Assembly: GCF_016863515.1 (NCBI RefSeq)
Contig: NZ_BOPA01000007.1
Span: 1 to 47,693 of the forward strand
Direction of reading: 5' to 3'
DNA from: Micromonospora gifhornensis
Lineage (GTDB): Bacteria; Actinomycetota; Actinomycetes; Mycobacteriales; Micromonosporaceae
DNA length: 47,693 nucleotides
Position 1 is the first letter of the stretch. Each line of letters opens with the position of its first letter. The notes beneath the pieces are model-generated. The model did not search any database. It saw nothing but the letters and a program-made list of their open reading frames with translations, and was not told where the DNA came from. Made by a program: the position numbers and the translations under genes. Positions 16,914-27,652 of the stretch are shown here, one piece after another.

Positions 16914-18134
16914 ATGACGGAACTTGTCAGCCTGGACGACGTGCGAGCAGCGCGGGAACTGATCGCCGGCGTCACCCGTACCACCCCGCTGGAGCCGTCC
17001 CGTCCGCTGAGCGCCGCGCTCGGCGGACCGACCTGGCTCAAGTGCGAGAACCTGCAGCGGGCGGGGTCGTACAAGGTGCGGGGCGCGTACGTGCGGATCT
17101 CGCGGCTGTCGACGGCGGAGCGGGAGCGCGGGGTGGTCGCCGCGAGCGCCGGCAACCACGCCCAGGGGGTGGCCCTGGCCGCCGGGCTGGTCGGCGCCCG
17201 GGCCACGGTCTTCATGCCGGTGAACGCGCCACTGCCGAAGGTCGCCGCCACCAAGGGGTACGGCGCCCAGGTCGAACTGGTCGGCGCCAACGTCGACGAG
17301 TCCCTGATCGCCGCACAGGCGTACGCCGAGCGGACCGGCGCGGTGCTGATCCATCCGTTCGACCACCAGGACGTCATCGCCGGACAGGGCACTGTGGCGT
17401 TGGAGATCCTGGAGCAGTGCCCGGAGATGAAGACGATCGTCACCGGGGTCGGTGGCGGTGGACTGATCTCCGGGATGGCGGTGGCGGTCAAGGCGCTGCG
17501 CCCGGACGTGCGGGTGATCGGGGTGCAGGCGGCCGGGGCCGCCGCCTTCCCGCCGTCACTGAAGGCGGGCGAGCCGCTACGCCTGCCCGCCTTCGCGACG
17601 ATCGCCGACGGTATCGCGGTGGGCCGACCCGGCGAGATCACCTTCGCCCACGTCAGCAAGCTCGTCGACGAGGTCGTCACGGTGACCGAGGAGGACATCT
17701 CCCGGGCGCTGCTGATGCTGCTGGAGCGCGGCAAGCAGGTGGTGGAACCGGCCGGTGCGGTGGGGGTGGCCGCCCTGCTGGCCGGTGTGGTCGAGGTGCA
17801 GACCCCGGTGGTGGCGGTGCTCTCCGGCGGCAACATCGATCCGCTGCTGATGCTGCGGGTCATCGAGCACGGACTGGCGGCGGCCGGTCGTTATCTGCGG
17901 ATCACGGTGCGCTGTTCGGATCGGCCGGGGCAGTTGGCCTCACTGTTGAGTGAGATCGCCGAGCACCGGGCCAACGTGGTCGACGTCGTGCACCAGCGGG
18001 CCAACCCGCGCCTGGGCCTCGGCGAGGTCGAGGTGGCCCTGTCGGTGGAGACCCGGGGGGTGGAGCACTCCGTGAAGCTGATCGGTGCCCTGCGGGACAG
18101 CGGCTATCAGGTGACCATCGCGCCGGAGGCGTGA
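16914..18134 (+). CDS. ilvA: Threonine ammonia-lyase (threonine dehydratase) with ACT domain
   Basis: The 406-residue PLP enzyme converts threonine to 2-oxobutanoate and ammonia, feeding isoleucine synthesis. The PLP lysine is in NLQRAGSYKVRGAY (about 52). SAGNHAQGVA and the glycine loop GVGGGGLISGMA bind the cofactor phosphate. A C-terminal ACT-type domain (about 325-406, LRITVRCSDRPGQLASLLSEIAEHRANVVDV) suggests allosteric control. This is the single-ACT form (TIGR01127 type) rather than the 514-residue E. coli form. The ATG at 16914 is 6 nt after a weak -10-like CACGAT. The stop codon is inside a perfect hairpin terminator. It is convergent with greA. Confidence 0.93.
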   Translation: MTELVSLDDVRAARELIAGVTRTTPLEPSRPLSAALGGPTWLKCENLQRAGSYKVRGAYVRISRLSTAERERGVVAASAGNHAQGVALAAGLVGARATVFMPVNAPLPKVAATKGYGAQVELVGANVDESLIAAQAYAERTGAVLIHPFDHQDVIAGQGTVALEILEQCPEMKTIVTGVGGGGLISGMAVAVKALRPDVRVIGVQAAGAAAFPPSLKAGEPLRLPAFATIADGIAVGRPGEITFAHVSKLVDEVVTVTEEDISRALLMLLERGKQVVEPAGAVGVAALLAGVVEVQTPVVAVLSGGNIDPLLMLRVIEHGLAAAGRYLRITVRCSDRPGQLASLLSEIAEHRANVVDVVHQRANPRLGLGEVEVALSVETRGVEHSVKLIGALRDSGYQVTIAPEA

Positions 18135-18157
18135 CACCGTGGGGTGTCACGCCTCCG
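18124..18157. terminator. Perfect hairpin over the ilvA stop codon
   Basis: Left arm 18124-18138 and right arm 18143-18157 are perfectly complementary (15 bp) around a GTGG loop. The ilvA TGA (18132-18134) is inside the left arm. It lies between convergent ilvA and greA and could serve both; there is no U-tract. Confidence 0.75.
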
Positions 18158-18194
18158 TAACGCGGGTGCCGGCGGTCGCGACGCCGGGTGGGAG

Positions 18195-18692
18195 TCAGCC
18201 GGAGAACGGCTCGAAGCTGACCACTGTCACCTTGATGTCCGCGCCGCTGGGCGCGGTGTAGGTGCAGGTCTGGCCGGCCTTGCCGCCCAGGATCGCCTTG
18301 CCGAGCGCCGACTCGGGGCTGTAGACCGTGAGATCGGTGGTCGAGGCGATCTCGCGGGAGCCGAGCAGGAATGTCTCTGTGTCGTCGGCGTCGTCGTCGA
18401 AGTAGATCGTCACGACCATCCCGGGGGCCACCGCGTCGACGGTCGGTGCCTCACCGACCTGGGCCGTGCGGAGCAGCTCCTTCAGGTAAAGAATGCGTCC
18501 CTCGGCCTTGCCCTGCTCCTCACGGGCGGCGTGGTAGCCGCCGTTCTCGCGCAGGTCGCCTTCCTCGCGCCGGGCGTTGATCTCGGCGGCGATGATCGGC
18601 CGGTTGGCGATCAACTCGTCGAGCTCGGCCTTCAGGCGGTCGTACGCGTCCTGGGACAGCCAGGTGGCGGGCGCCTCGTTGCCATTGGACAC
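18195..18692 (-). CDS. greA: Transcription elongation factor GreA
   Basis: The 165-residue factor rescues backtracked RNA polymerase by stimulating transcript cleavage. The N-terminal coiled coil ([17 protein letters not shown] ... [24 protein letters not shown]) contains the acidic tip residues in EGDLREN. The C-terminal FKBP-like domain ends with [19 protein letters not shown] at 18692 has GGAGGA 6-7 nt upstream, so the longer frame upstream is not used. The arrangement greA - DUF4307 - mca is a recognisable actinobacterial neighbourhood. A 12-bp palindrome lies about 60 bp upstream. Confidence 0.95.
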   Translation of the reverse strand: MSNGNEAPATWLSQDAYDRLKAELDELIANRPIIAAEINARREEGDLRENGGYHAAREEQGKAEGRILYLKELLRTAQVGEAPTVDAVAPGMVVTIYFDDDADDTETFLLGSREIASTTDLTVYSPESALGKAILGGKAGQTCTYTAPSGADIKVTVVSFEPFSG

Positions 18693-18748
18693 AGGCGGTC
18701 CTCCTCGGTTGTGCGTGCTGGCTGACAGGTGAACCTTTAAGTTACCAG

Positions 18749-18760
18749 TGTCGTACGACA
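18749..18760. promoter_or_regulatory. Perfect 12-bp palindrome upstream of greA
   Basis: TGTCGTACGACA is a perfect palindrome located 57-68 bp upstream of the greA start. It overlaps TTGTCG, which could serve as a -35 box on the minus strand. It is a candidate operator. Confidence 0.35.
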
Positions 18761-18837
18761 AGGAGTGTCGGCGATCACGTCGCCCACCTCGGCCGCCGGG
18801 CGGACCGACGGGGGGCGGCCGGACGGACCCGGTGGCC

Positions 18838-19272
18838 TCAGGCCGGCGGGCGGCAGCGGACCACTTCGCCGATGAAGGGGCGTGCAGTGGTGGTCAGCCG
18901 ATGCCGGACGGTGACCTGGCGCTGCCCTTCGGTCGCAGTCACCGGGACCTCCTCGCGGGCGACCTCCGCGCCGGCGTTGTCGCGGGCGCGCAGCAGACAC
19001 ACCGCCGACCCGCCCTCCGGCAGGTTCACCCGGAAGTCGACCACCACCTGGTTGTCCGTGATGTCGGTGTAGGTGATCACCTGGGCGTCGTACGTCGGGT
19101 CACCGTACTGCCGGTAGAGCCGGACCGAGACGGCGGTGAGCGCGGCCACCGAAACGACCACCAGAAGGACGGTCAGCAGGGGTCGACGGCGGCCCGGCTC
19201 CCGGCGGCGTCCGTACCGGCCGGGCGGGAACACGGGCGCGCCCGGTGGGATTGTGGCGTGCGTCTCGGTCAC
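18838..19272 (-). CDS. DUF4307 single-pass membrane protein
   Basis: This 144-residue protein has an Arg-rich cytosolic N-terminus ([12 protein letters not shown]), one transmembrane helix (about 31-48, [18 protein letters not shown]) and an extracytoplasmic beta-rich domain ([15 protein letters not shown] ... VRHRL) of the DUF4307 type. The function is unknown. The family is an actinobacterial companion of mca and greA, hinting at a link to thiol stress, but this is context only. GTG at 19272 is used, with AGGAG upstream. A 17-nt tandem repeat lies in the intergenic region before it. Confidence 0.85.
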   Translation of the reverse strand: MTETHATIPPGAPVFPPGRYGRRREPGRRRPLLTVLLVVVSVAALTAVSVRLYRQYGDPTYDAQVITYTDITDNQVVVDFRVNLPEGGSAVCLLRARDNAGAEVAREEVPVTATEGQRQVTVRHRLTTTARPFIGEVVRCRPPA

Positions 19273-19341
19273 CGGCGGGTATCTCCTGGCGTTGTTGTCG
19301 GCGGTATGGGCAAGAATGGCGGAGGTTCGTCCTTCTGCCCG

Positions 19342-19392
19342 GCTCGGTCTTCATGGCTGCTCGGTCTTCATGGCTGCTCGGCTTCTCGTGGC
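19342..19392. repeat. 17-nt tandem repeat upstream of DUF4307/mca
   Basis: GCTCGGTCTTCATGGCT occurs twice exactly (19342-19358, 19359-19375), followed by a degenerate third unit to 19392. It lies in the 288-nt region between divergent DUF4307 and mca. That region otherwise shows a TGACGTCA palindrome near 19445 but no clear promoter or ORF. Confidence 0.85.
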
Positions 19393-19560
19393 GGCCCGGT
19401 TCTTCTGGGTTCCGTGGCGTCAAGAGTGCCTGGTGCCAATGATGGCTGACGTCAAATATGACAGGCTGGCGCGGGCCCGCACCGCGACGGGCAGGAATCC
19501 CGCAGGCCAGGGTGGCCCGGCGGGTGGACGATCACTGGGCAGAGACGAGGAGCGCCGACG

Positions 19561-20442
19561 TTGGCAGAGCAACTTCGACTCATGGCCGTCCACGCACATC
19601 CCGACGACGAATCGAGCAAGGGCGCCGCGACCATGGCGAAGTACGTCGCCGAGGGTGTGGACGTGCTGGTCGTGACGTGCACCGGCGGCGAGCGCGGCAG
19701 TGTTCTCAATCCCAAGCTCGATCGACCGGAGGTGTGGGCCAACATCGGCGACATCCGCCGGGCCGAGATGGACGCGGCTCGCGCCATCCTCGGCGTCGAG
19801 CAGGCCTGGCTGGGCTTCGTCGACTCGGGCCTGCCCGAGGGCGATCCGCTGCCGCCGCTGCCCGAGGGCTGCTTCGCCCTGCAGGATGTCGAGGTGGCCG
19901 CCGGTCCGCTGGTGCGCCTGATGCGTGAGTTCCGCCCGCACGTCGTCACCACGTACGACGAGGAGGGTGGCTACCCGCACCCCGACCACATCATGTGCCA
20001 CAAGATCAGCGTGGCGGCCTTCGAGGCGGCCGGTGACGCGGAGCGCTACCCCGAGCTGGGCGAGCCGTGGCAGCCGCTGAAGCTCTACTACGACATCGGG
20101 TTCTCCAAGGGCAAGATCCTGGCGTTGCACGAGGCCATCCTGGCCACCGGGGCCGAGTCCCCGTACGAGGAGTGGCTGACCCGCTGGGAGGGCCGCATCG
20201 ACAAGGGTCCCCGGATCACCACCCGGGTGGATTGCGCCGAATACTTCCCGGTCCGGGACGACGCGCTGCGGGCCCACGCCACCCAGGTCGACCCGGACGG
20301 CTTCTGGTTCCAGGTGCCGATGGAGCTTCAGCAGCGGGCCTGGCCGACGGAGGACTTCCAGCTGGCCCGGTCGCTGGTCGACAGCCCGCTGCCCGAGTCC
20401 GACCTGTTCGCGGGCGTACGGCAGACGGCCCATGCCCGCTGA
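19561..20442 (+). CDS. mca: Mycothiol S-conjugate amidase
   Basis: The 293-residue zinc amidase cleaves mycothiol S-conjugates to release mercapturic acids for export, detoxifying electrophiles and antibiotics. Zinc ligands are in AHPDDE (H13, D16) and YPHPDH (H140/H143). K20 in DESSKGA is the position that separates Mca (Lys) from the deacetylase MshB (Ser), supporting Mca. Length is typical (about 290-300). The TTG start is supported by GAGGAG 10 nt upstream. It is followed by a small membrane protein gene, and divergent to DUF4307-greA. The presence of mca implies a mycothiol-producing actinomycete. Confidence 0.94.
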   Translation: MAEQLRLMAVHAHPDDESSKGAATMAKYVAEGVDVLVVTCTGGERGSVLNPKLDRPEVWANIGDIRRAEMDAARAILGVEQAWLGFVDSGLPEGDPLPPLPEGCFALQDVEVAAGPLVRLMREFRPHVVTTYDEEGGYPHPDHIMCHKISVAAFEAAGDAERYPELGEPWQPLKLYYDIGFSKGKILALHEAILATGAESPYEEWLTRWEGRIDKGPRITTRVDCAEYFPVRDDALRAHATQVDPDGFWFQVPMELQQRAWPTEDFQLARSLVDSPLPESDLFAGVRQTAHAR

Positions 20443-20490
20443 CCTGCCGGCCGGTTATCCTGGCCGGATACCGCATTTCGGAGGAATTCC

Positions 20491-20784
20491 ATGCTGACCG
20501 CTGTCCAGGTGCTCGCGCAGAACAACTTCGGGGACACCCGGACGGGTGGTCTGGCCGGTCCGATGGGCCTGTTCCTCATCCTGGTTCTGGGCGCCGCGAC
20601 CGTGCTGTTGATCCGTAACATGAACGCCCGCCTGCGCAGGCTGCCCGACGAGTTCCCCGCCCAGCAGCCCGAAGTGCGCCGGCACGCCGCGGGCCGGACG
20701 GTCAGTGATCCGACAGATGGGACCGTCACGGCGGATTCATCCGTGGACGCCGCCAACCGGCACCAGCAGCACCGGGACGGTTGA
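20491..20784 (+). CDS. Small single-pass membrane protein
   Basis: This 97-residue protein has one strong hydrophobic helix (about residues 22-41, LAGPMGLFLILVLGAATVLLI) followed by a basic patch (RNMNARLRRLP) and a polar tail. That predicts an N-out/C-in anchor. The start is supported by GGAGG 5 nt before the ATG. TATCCT in the preceding gap could be a -10 box. It belongs to a small conserved actinobacterial type found next to mca, with no known function. Confidence 0.8.
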   Translation: MLTAVQVLAQNNFGDTRTGGLAGPMGLFLILVLGAATVLLIRNMNARLRRLPDEFPAQQPEVRRHAAGRTVSDPTDGTVTADSSVDAANRHQQHRDG

Positions 20785-20898
20785 GCGGGGCATGATTCAC
20801 GTCGAACCGGATGGTCGCCCCCTGTTGCGACCACCGCGTTTGGCTTAGCCTTCCGCCGGGGGACCGGAAGTCCTCAAGCTGCGCGGGAGGGGGCGTCG

Positions 20899-20964
20899 AT
20901 GAGCATGGCGATCGTGTCCGCCGCTCACGTGTCCTCCCGTCGGCCGGCAGGAGGAGGTCGGTGA
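20899..20964 (+). CDS. 21-residue upstream ORF coupled to the GGDEF-EAL gene
   Basis: The ATG at 20899 is preceded by GGGAGGGGG (20885-20893), a strong ribosome site. The 21 codons (MSMAIVSAAHVSS...) end at TGA 20962-20964, which overlaps the GTG start of the cyclic-di-GMP gene (GTGA). The overlap and the good ribosome site suggest translational coupling or regulation. The peptide itself resembles nothing known. Confidence 0.5.
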   Translation: MSMAIVSAAHVSSRRPAGGGR

Positions 20965-23489
20965 CCTCCGGCAGGGCCGGTCACTCGATCGATCGGCCCG
21001 ATGGCCGTGGAACCCCACTCGGGTTGCATCTGCTCACGGCCGCAGTCCTGTGCACCGCACTTGTCGCGGCCGTCGTCGGTCTGAGTCTCCCCGCGCGGCT
21101 ACCGGTCGACGACCCGCTCGGTGGGCCGGCCCGGTTCGGCATCGCGGTGGCCGCCTTCGCCCTGTCGCAGCTGGCCCGGTTGCGGTTCCGGGCCGCCGCC
21201 GGCGTCGTCAGCGTCACCTGGGCCGAGGCGGCGCTGATCGTCTGCCTGCACCTGGTGCCGCCCGGGTGGCTGCCCGCAGCGGCCATGCTCGGCGTCGCGC
21301 TGGCCTGGACGGCCATGACCATCGTGGACGAAGGCCGGACCACCTGGGAGGTCGCCCGCATCGCCGGGGCTCAGACGGCCGCCGTCGCGCTGGCGGTCGC
21401 GGTCACCACCGCCATCGGTCAGCCGCTGCTGGCACCCCTGACGCCGGCACTCGCGCTCGCGGTCACCGCCGGGGCGGTCACCTACCTGCTGGCGGGCGCG
21501 GCGCTGGGCGGGTTCATGCTGTCGGTGCGCCACGGCATGCCGATCGGTCGCCCGCTGCTCGCCGCGGTGCGCGGCAAGCTGCTGATGTTCGTCGGCAACC
21601 TGGTGGTCGGCGTACTCGTCGTGGTGCTCATCGAGATCGACCTGCGGTGGTTGCTGCTGCTGCCCGTCGCGCTCTGGCTGCTTCAGCAGACCTACCGGCA
21701 GCGGCTGCGCGACGACCGCGAACGACGCACGTGGCGGTCGTTCGCCGAGGCCACGGCAGCGCTCAACCAACTCGACGAGCGCGGGGTGGCGGTGGCGGGG
21801 GTCACCGGCGCGCTGGCGCTGTTCGAGGCGGAGATCGTCGACGTGGAGGTGGCCCGGGCCGACGGACGCTGGTGGCGCTACCGGGGTGATCCCGGTGGGC
21901 GACTGGTCGACCGCGAGATACCGCCGCCCAGGGACGTGACCGACTCGGAAGAACTGGTCCGTGACCTGTCGGTGGGCGACACCCGGGTGGGTCGGCTGCG
22001 GGTGCGTCTGCCGCGTACCGCCCCGTCCAGCGGGCGGGAACGCGACGCCCTCGCCGCGTACGCCGACGCGCTGGCCGCCGCGCTGCACGACGCGGCGACG
22101 CACCGGGAGCTGCGACTGGTCACCGCGCGTTCGTCGTACGAGGCGGTACACGATCCGCTGACCGGGCTGGTCAACCGGGCTGCCCTGCTCAGCCAGGGTG
22201 ATCAGGCGCTGCGGCAGCTCGCGCACGATCATCCCGTCGCGCTGCTGCTGCTCGACGTCGACCAGTTCAAAGAGGTGAACGACACGCTCGGGCACGCGGC
22301 CGGCGACCAGCTGCTGCGGTTGACCGCGAACCGGCTCACCGCCCTGACCCGCCCCGGTGACCTGCTGGCCCGGCTCGGCGGAGACGAGTTCGCGCTGTTG
22401 CTGACGTCGGTGCCGGTGCTGGGGGACCACACCGCTGCGCTGGCGTACGCCCTGCGTCAGGCGCGGGAGGTCGCCGAGCGGCTGGCCGCGCCGGCCGAGG
22501 TGGCCGGGGTGCGGATGTCCGTCGAGGTGTCCGTCGGGGTGGTGGTCGCCGCCGCCGGCACCGCCGACCTGACCGAGCTGCTGCGCCGAGCCGACATCGC
22601 GATGTACCAGGCCAAGTCGGGTGGCGAAAGCGTGGCCACGTACGACAGCACGCGGGATGCGGCAAGCACCGATCAGCTGGCCCTGCTCGCCGAGCTGCGT
22701 GAGGCGTTGCAGACCGACGACCAGCTGGTCCTGGTGTTGCAGCCGGCAGTGGACCTGGCCACCGGGGCGCCGACCGGCGTGGAAGCGTTGATCCGGTGGC
22801 GACATCCACGCCGGGGCCTGCTCAGTCCCGCTGACTTCATCCGGGCGGTGGAGAACAGCGACCAGCTGGGCAGCTTCACCCGGTACGTACTGGACAAGGC
22901 GTTGGCGGTGGCCGCCGGTTGGGCCTGCGAGGGTCTGGACATCCCCATCTCCGTCAACATCTCCGCCCGGAGCCTGCTGGACCCCCGGTTGCCCACCGAG
23001 ATCGCCGAGGCGTTGTGCCGGCATCAGGTGCCGGCGGGCCGGCTGGTCCTGGAGATCACCGAAACCGTGGTGATGAGCGAGCTGGAGGTCATCGACCAGG
23101 TGCTTTCCGCCCTGCGGGCGATGGGCGTCCAACTGGCGGTCGACGACTTCGGCACCGGCTTCTCCTCGCTCAGCTTCCTCGCCCGCGTCGCCGTGGACGA
23201 ACTCAAGGTCGACCGTTCGTTCGTCCTGCGGATGGGTGAGTCGCCCGAGGCGGCGGCCATCGTGCGCTACACCGTCGGGATGGCCCACGAGCTGGGCCTG
23301 CGGGTGGTGGCCGAGGGCGTGGAGACCGCCGCCCAACGCTCGGCCCTGACCGAGCTGGGCTGCACCGCCGCCCAGGGCTACCACTTCTTCAAGCCGATGC
23401 CCGCCGACAAGATCGCCGCCGTGCTCAACTCCCTGGCCCGCCAGACCCCCACAAACGTCCTCCCGCTGCGCGCCGACGGTGCCTCCTGA
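20961..23489 (+). CDS. Membrane GGDEF-EAL cyclic-di-GMP protein
   Basis: The 842-residue protein has an N-terminal region of about seven or eight membrane helices (about 20-245). A linker domain follows, then a GGDEF diguanylate cyclase domain (about 380-550) and an EAL phosphodiesterase domain (about 575-825). The cyclase signature RLGGDEF is intact (about 471-476). The phosphodiesterase motifs EALIRW, NISARSL, EITET, DDFGTGFSSL, KVDRSF and EGVET are intact, so both activities may be present. An inhibitory RxxD site is not obvious upstream of GGDEF. It would tune c-di-GMP at the membrane, which in actinomycetes controls development. GTG at 20961 with AGGAGG upstream is chosen. It overlaps the stop of a short upstream ORF. 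Confidence 0.9.
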   Translation: MTSGRAGHSIDRPDGRGTPLGLHLLTAAVLCTALVAAVVGLSLPARLPVDDPLGGPARFGIAVAAFALSQLARLRFRAAAGVVSVTWAEAALIVCLHLVPPGWLPAAAMLGVALAWTAMTIVDEGRTTWEVARIAGAQTAAVALAVAVTTAIGQPLLAPLTPALALAVTAGAVTYLLAGAALGGFMLSVRHGMPIGRPLLAAVRGKLLMFVGNLVVGVLVVVLIEIDLRWLLLLPVALWLLQQTYRQRLRDDRERRTWRSFAEATAALNQLDERGVAVAGVTGALALFEAEIVDVEVARADGRWWRYRGDPGGRLVDREIPPPRDVTDSEELVRDLSVGDTRVGRLRVRLPRTAPSSGRERDALAAYADALAAALHDAATHRELRLVTARSSYEAVHDPLTGLVNRAALLSQGDQALRQLAHDHPVALLLLDVDQFKEVNDTLGHAAGDQLLRLTANRLTALTRPGDLLARLGGDEFALLLTSVPVLGDHTAALAYALRQAREVAERLAAPAEVAGVRMSVEVSVGVVVAAAGTADLTELLRRADIAMYQAKSGGESVATYDSTRDAASTDQLALLAELREALQTDDQLVLVLQPAVDLATGAPTGVEALIRWRHPRRGLLSPADFIRAVENSDQLGSFTRYVLDKALAVAAGWACEGLDIPISVNISARSLLDPRLPTEIAEALCRHQVPAGRLVLEITETVVMSELEVIDQVLSALRAMGVQLAVDDFGTGFSSLSFLARVAVDELKVDRSFVLRMGESPEAAAIVRYTVGMAHELGLRVVAEGVETAAQRSALTELGCTAAQGYHFFKPMPADKIAAVLNSLARQTPTNVLPLRADGAS

Positions 23490-23541
23490 CTCCTGCGCTC
23501 AACCTGTGCCGCCAACCTCATGACGGACGGTGGCGGATGGG

Positions 23542-23547
23542 TAGGGT
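23542..23547 (+). promoter_or_regulatory. Leaderless -10 box of the DUF255 gene
   Basis: TAGGGT ends 6 nt before the GTG at 23554; only a G-run lies between. Confidence 0.5.
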
Positions 23548-23553
23548 CGGGGG

Positions 23554-25593
<2,040 letters not shown>

Positions 25594-25629
25594 GCCGGAT
25601 CCGCCGGGCAGCGTCCCGACCGGCCCCGA

Positions 25630-25635
25630 TAGGCT
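25630..25635 (+). promoter_or_regulatory. -10 box directly upstream of purK
   Basis: TAGGCT ends 9 nt before the purK ATG at 25645, consistent with a leaderless or nearly leaderless transcript. Confidence 0.45.
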
Positions 25636-25644
25636 GGCGCGGCT

Positions 25645-26835
25645 ATGGATTCCCGTACCGGTCTGCCTGTTGTCGGCATGGTGGGTGGTGGCCAGCTGGC
25701 CCGGATGACCCACCAGGCCGCGATCGCCCTCGGCCAGTCGCTGCGCGTTCTCGCGCTCACGCCGGACGACGGGGCGGCCCTGGTGGCCGCCGACGTCCAG
25801 TACGGCGACCACACCGACCTGGCCGCACTGCGCACCTTCGCCAAGGCGTGTGACGTGGTCACCTTCGACCACGAGCACGTCCCGACCGAGCACATCCGCG
25901 CCCTGGCCGGCGAAGGGGTGAAGCTCTACCCGCCGGCGGACGCCCTGGTGCACGCCCAGGACAAGCGGGTGATGCGGGAGCGGCTCGACGCGATGGCCGC
26001 CCCGAACCCGGCCTGGCGGCCCGTCGAGTCGACGGCCGACCTGGTGGCCTTCGGCGACGAGGTGGGCTGGCCGGTGATGGTCAAGGCCGCCCGGGGTGGA
26101 TACGACGGTCGGGGAGTCTGGCCGGTCGGCGACGCCGCGCAGGCCACCGAGCTGGCCGAGACGCTGCTCGCCGGCGGCACCAAGCTGATCGTCGAGGAAC
26201 GGGTGGCGCTGCGGCGCGAACTGGCCGTGCAGGTGGCCCGGTCCCCGTTCGGGCAGGTCGCCGTCTATCCCGTGGTGGAGACGGTGCAGCGCGACGGGAT
26301 CTGCGTCGAGGTGCTCGCGCCGGCGCCGGACCTGCCCGAGGAACTGGCGGTGGCCGCCCAGCAGCTCGGCATCGACCTGGCCACCGCGCTCGGCGTGGTG
26401 GGGTTGCTGGCGGTGGAACTGTTCGAGGTCGCCGACCCCTCGACGTCCAGCGGCAGCCGACTGCTGGTCAACGAGTTGGCGATGCGCCCGCACAACTCCG
26501 GGCACTGGACCATCGAAGGCGCCCGCACCTCGCAGTTCGAGCAGCACCTGCGGGCGGTGCTGGACTACCCGATGGGCGACACCGCGCTGACCGCGCCGGT
26601 GGTGGTGATGGCGAACGTGCTCGGCGGTGAGCCTGGCGGCATGCCCATCGACGAGCGGCTGCACCACCTCTTCGCCGCCGAACCGACCGCCCGGGTGCAC
26701 CTCTACGGCAAGCAGGTCCGCCCCGGCCGCAAGATCGGGCACGTCACGGTGCTCGGTGACGACCTGGACGAGGTACGCGCCCGCGCCGCACGGGCGATGC
26801 GCTGGCTGCGCGACGGCACGGAGGGAACGGCGTGA
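25645..26835 (+). CDS. purK: 5-(carboxyamino)imidazole ribonucleotide synthase
   Basis: This 396-residue ATP-grasp ligase carboxylates aminoimidazole ribonucleotide with bicarbonate and ATP in purine synthesis. Motifs are [17 protein letters not shown] at the N-terminus, the ATP-binding [17 protein letters not shown] and VEERV segments, and the [25 protein letters not shown] signature of PurK. All expected core segments are present. Its stop codon overlaps the purE start by 4 nt (GTGA), giving a coupled purK-purE operon, the usual actinobacterial order. Confidence 0.95.
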   Translation: MDSRTGLPVVGMVGGGQLARMTHQAAIALGQSLRVLALTPDDGAALVAADVQYGDHTDLAALRTFAKACDVVTFDHEHVPTEHIRALAGEGVKLYPPADALVHAQDKRVMRERLDAMAAPNPAWRPVESTADLVAFGDEVGWPVMVKAARGGYDGRGVWPVGDAAQATELAETLLAGGTKLIVEERVALRRELAVQVARSPFGQVAVYPVVETVQRDGICVEVLAPAPDLPEELAVAAQQLGIDLATALGVVGLLAVELFEVADPSTSSGSRLLVNELAMRPHNSGHWTIEGARTSQFEQHLRAVLDYPMGDTALTAPVVVMANVLGGEPGGMPIDERLHHLFAAEPTARVHLYGKQVRPGRKIGHVTVLGDDLDEVRARAARAMRWLRDGTEGTA

Positions 26836-27323
26836 GCACCGTTGGTTTGATCATGGGCAGCGACTCGGACTGGCCGACCATGAAGGCCGCCGCCGAGGTG
26901 CTCGCCGAGTTCGAGGTGCCGTACGAGGTCGAGGTCGTCTCCGCGCACCGCACCCCGGTCAAGATGATCGACTACGGGCGGGCCGCCGCCGGGCGGGGCC
27001 TCAAGGTCATCATCGCCGGTGCGGGTGGTGCCGCCGCCCTGCCCGGCATGATCGCCTCGGTCACGCCGCTGCCGGTGATCGGAGTCCCGGTGCCGCTGAA
27101 GCACCTCGACGGCATGGACTCGCTGCTGTCGATCGTGCAGATGCCGGCCGGTGTGCCGGTGGCCACCGTGTCGATCGGCAACGCCCGCAACGCGGGACTG
27201 CTCGCGGTCCGCATCCTGGGTGCGTCCGACCCGGCCCTGCTCGACCGGATGTCGGCGTACCAGGCCGATCTGGAGCAGTTGGTCGCGGAGAAGGACGCGG
27301 CTCTGCGGGCTTCTCTGGCTTAG
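26832..27323 (+). CDS. purE: N5-carboxyaminoimidazole ribonucleotide mutase
   Basis: The 163-residue class I PurE moves the carboxylate of N5-CAIR to give CAIR in purine synthesis. The signature [11 protein letters not shown], the catalytic [11 protein letters not shown] (His), the [14 protein letters not shown] loop and [33 protein letters not shown] are intact. It forms an octamer in characterised homologs. GTG at 26832 overlaps purK by 4 nt. Downstream come 16-nt direct repeats and a perfect 25-bp hairpin likely to terminate the operon. Confidence 0.96.
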   Translation: MSTVGLIMGSDSDWPTMKAAAEVLAEFEVPYEVEVVSAHRTPVKMIDYGRAAAGRGLKVIIAGAGGAAALPGMIASVTPLPVIGVPVPLKHLDGMDSLLSIVQMPAGVPVATVSIGNARNAGLLAVRILGASDPALLDRMSAYQADLEQLVAEKDAALRASLA

Positions 27324-27373
27324 GTTTTCTGCTGGCGGGTTTCGCTGGTTGCGGTTTTCGCTGGTTGCGGTTG

Positions 27374-27449
27374 GGGCTGGGGGGCGACCGTCCCCGGCTC
27401 CGGGCGGTCAGGCTTGATCCCTGCGCCGGGGACGGTCGCCCCCCAGCCC
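27374..27449. terminator. Perfect 25-bp inverted repeat downstream of purE
   Basis: Left arm 27374-27398 and right arm 27425-27449 are complementary at all 25 positions, with a 26-nt loop. It starts 51 nt after the purE stop and probably terminates purK-purE. Its length and perfection also fit a mobile palindrome. There is no U-tract. Confidence 0.75.
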
Positions 27450-27601
27450 TGCCCTGGGCGGGCTGTCCTGGTGGCTCAGCTCTTCTCGACCCCCCGGTTT
27501 GTTTAGCTCTTCTCGACTCCGTTATGCCGTAATGGTGGGGTTCTGCTGCTGCGTGTTTGCCGTCTCGGCGTGACGGTGCGGCGGTGATGACGGGGGTGGG
27601 G

Positions 27602-27632
27602 TTGACCTTGACATCGTGAGAAGGGGTGGACT
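27602..27632 (+). promoter_or_regulatory. MerR-type promoter/operator of the HEAT-MerR operon
   Basis: TTGACC (27602-27607) and TGGACT (27627-27632) are separated by 19 bp, the elongated spacing typical of MerR-activated promoters. Within the spacer is the dyad CCTTgACatcGTgagAAGG (27606-27624). The second gene of the operon encodes a MerR protein, so autoregulation is likely. Confidence 0.6.
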
Positions 27633-27652
27633 GGGCGCGGGGGTGATTTGCA

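Larger units (their letters stand above)
27324..27652. other. 329-nt intergenic region after purE
   Basis: There is no gene. It contains 16-nt direct repeats of TTTCGCTGGTTGCGG (27339-27354 and 27355-27370), a perfect 25-bp inverted repeat (27374-27449), a repeated AGCTCTTCTCGAC (about 27478 and 27507), and the promoter/operator of the HEAT-MerR operon near 27602-27632. Confidence 0.8.
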
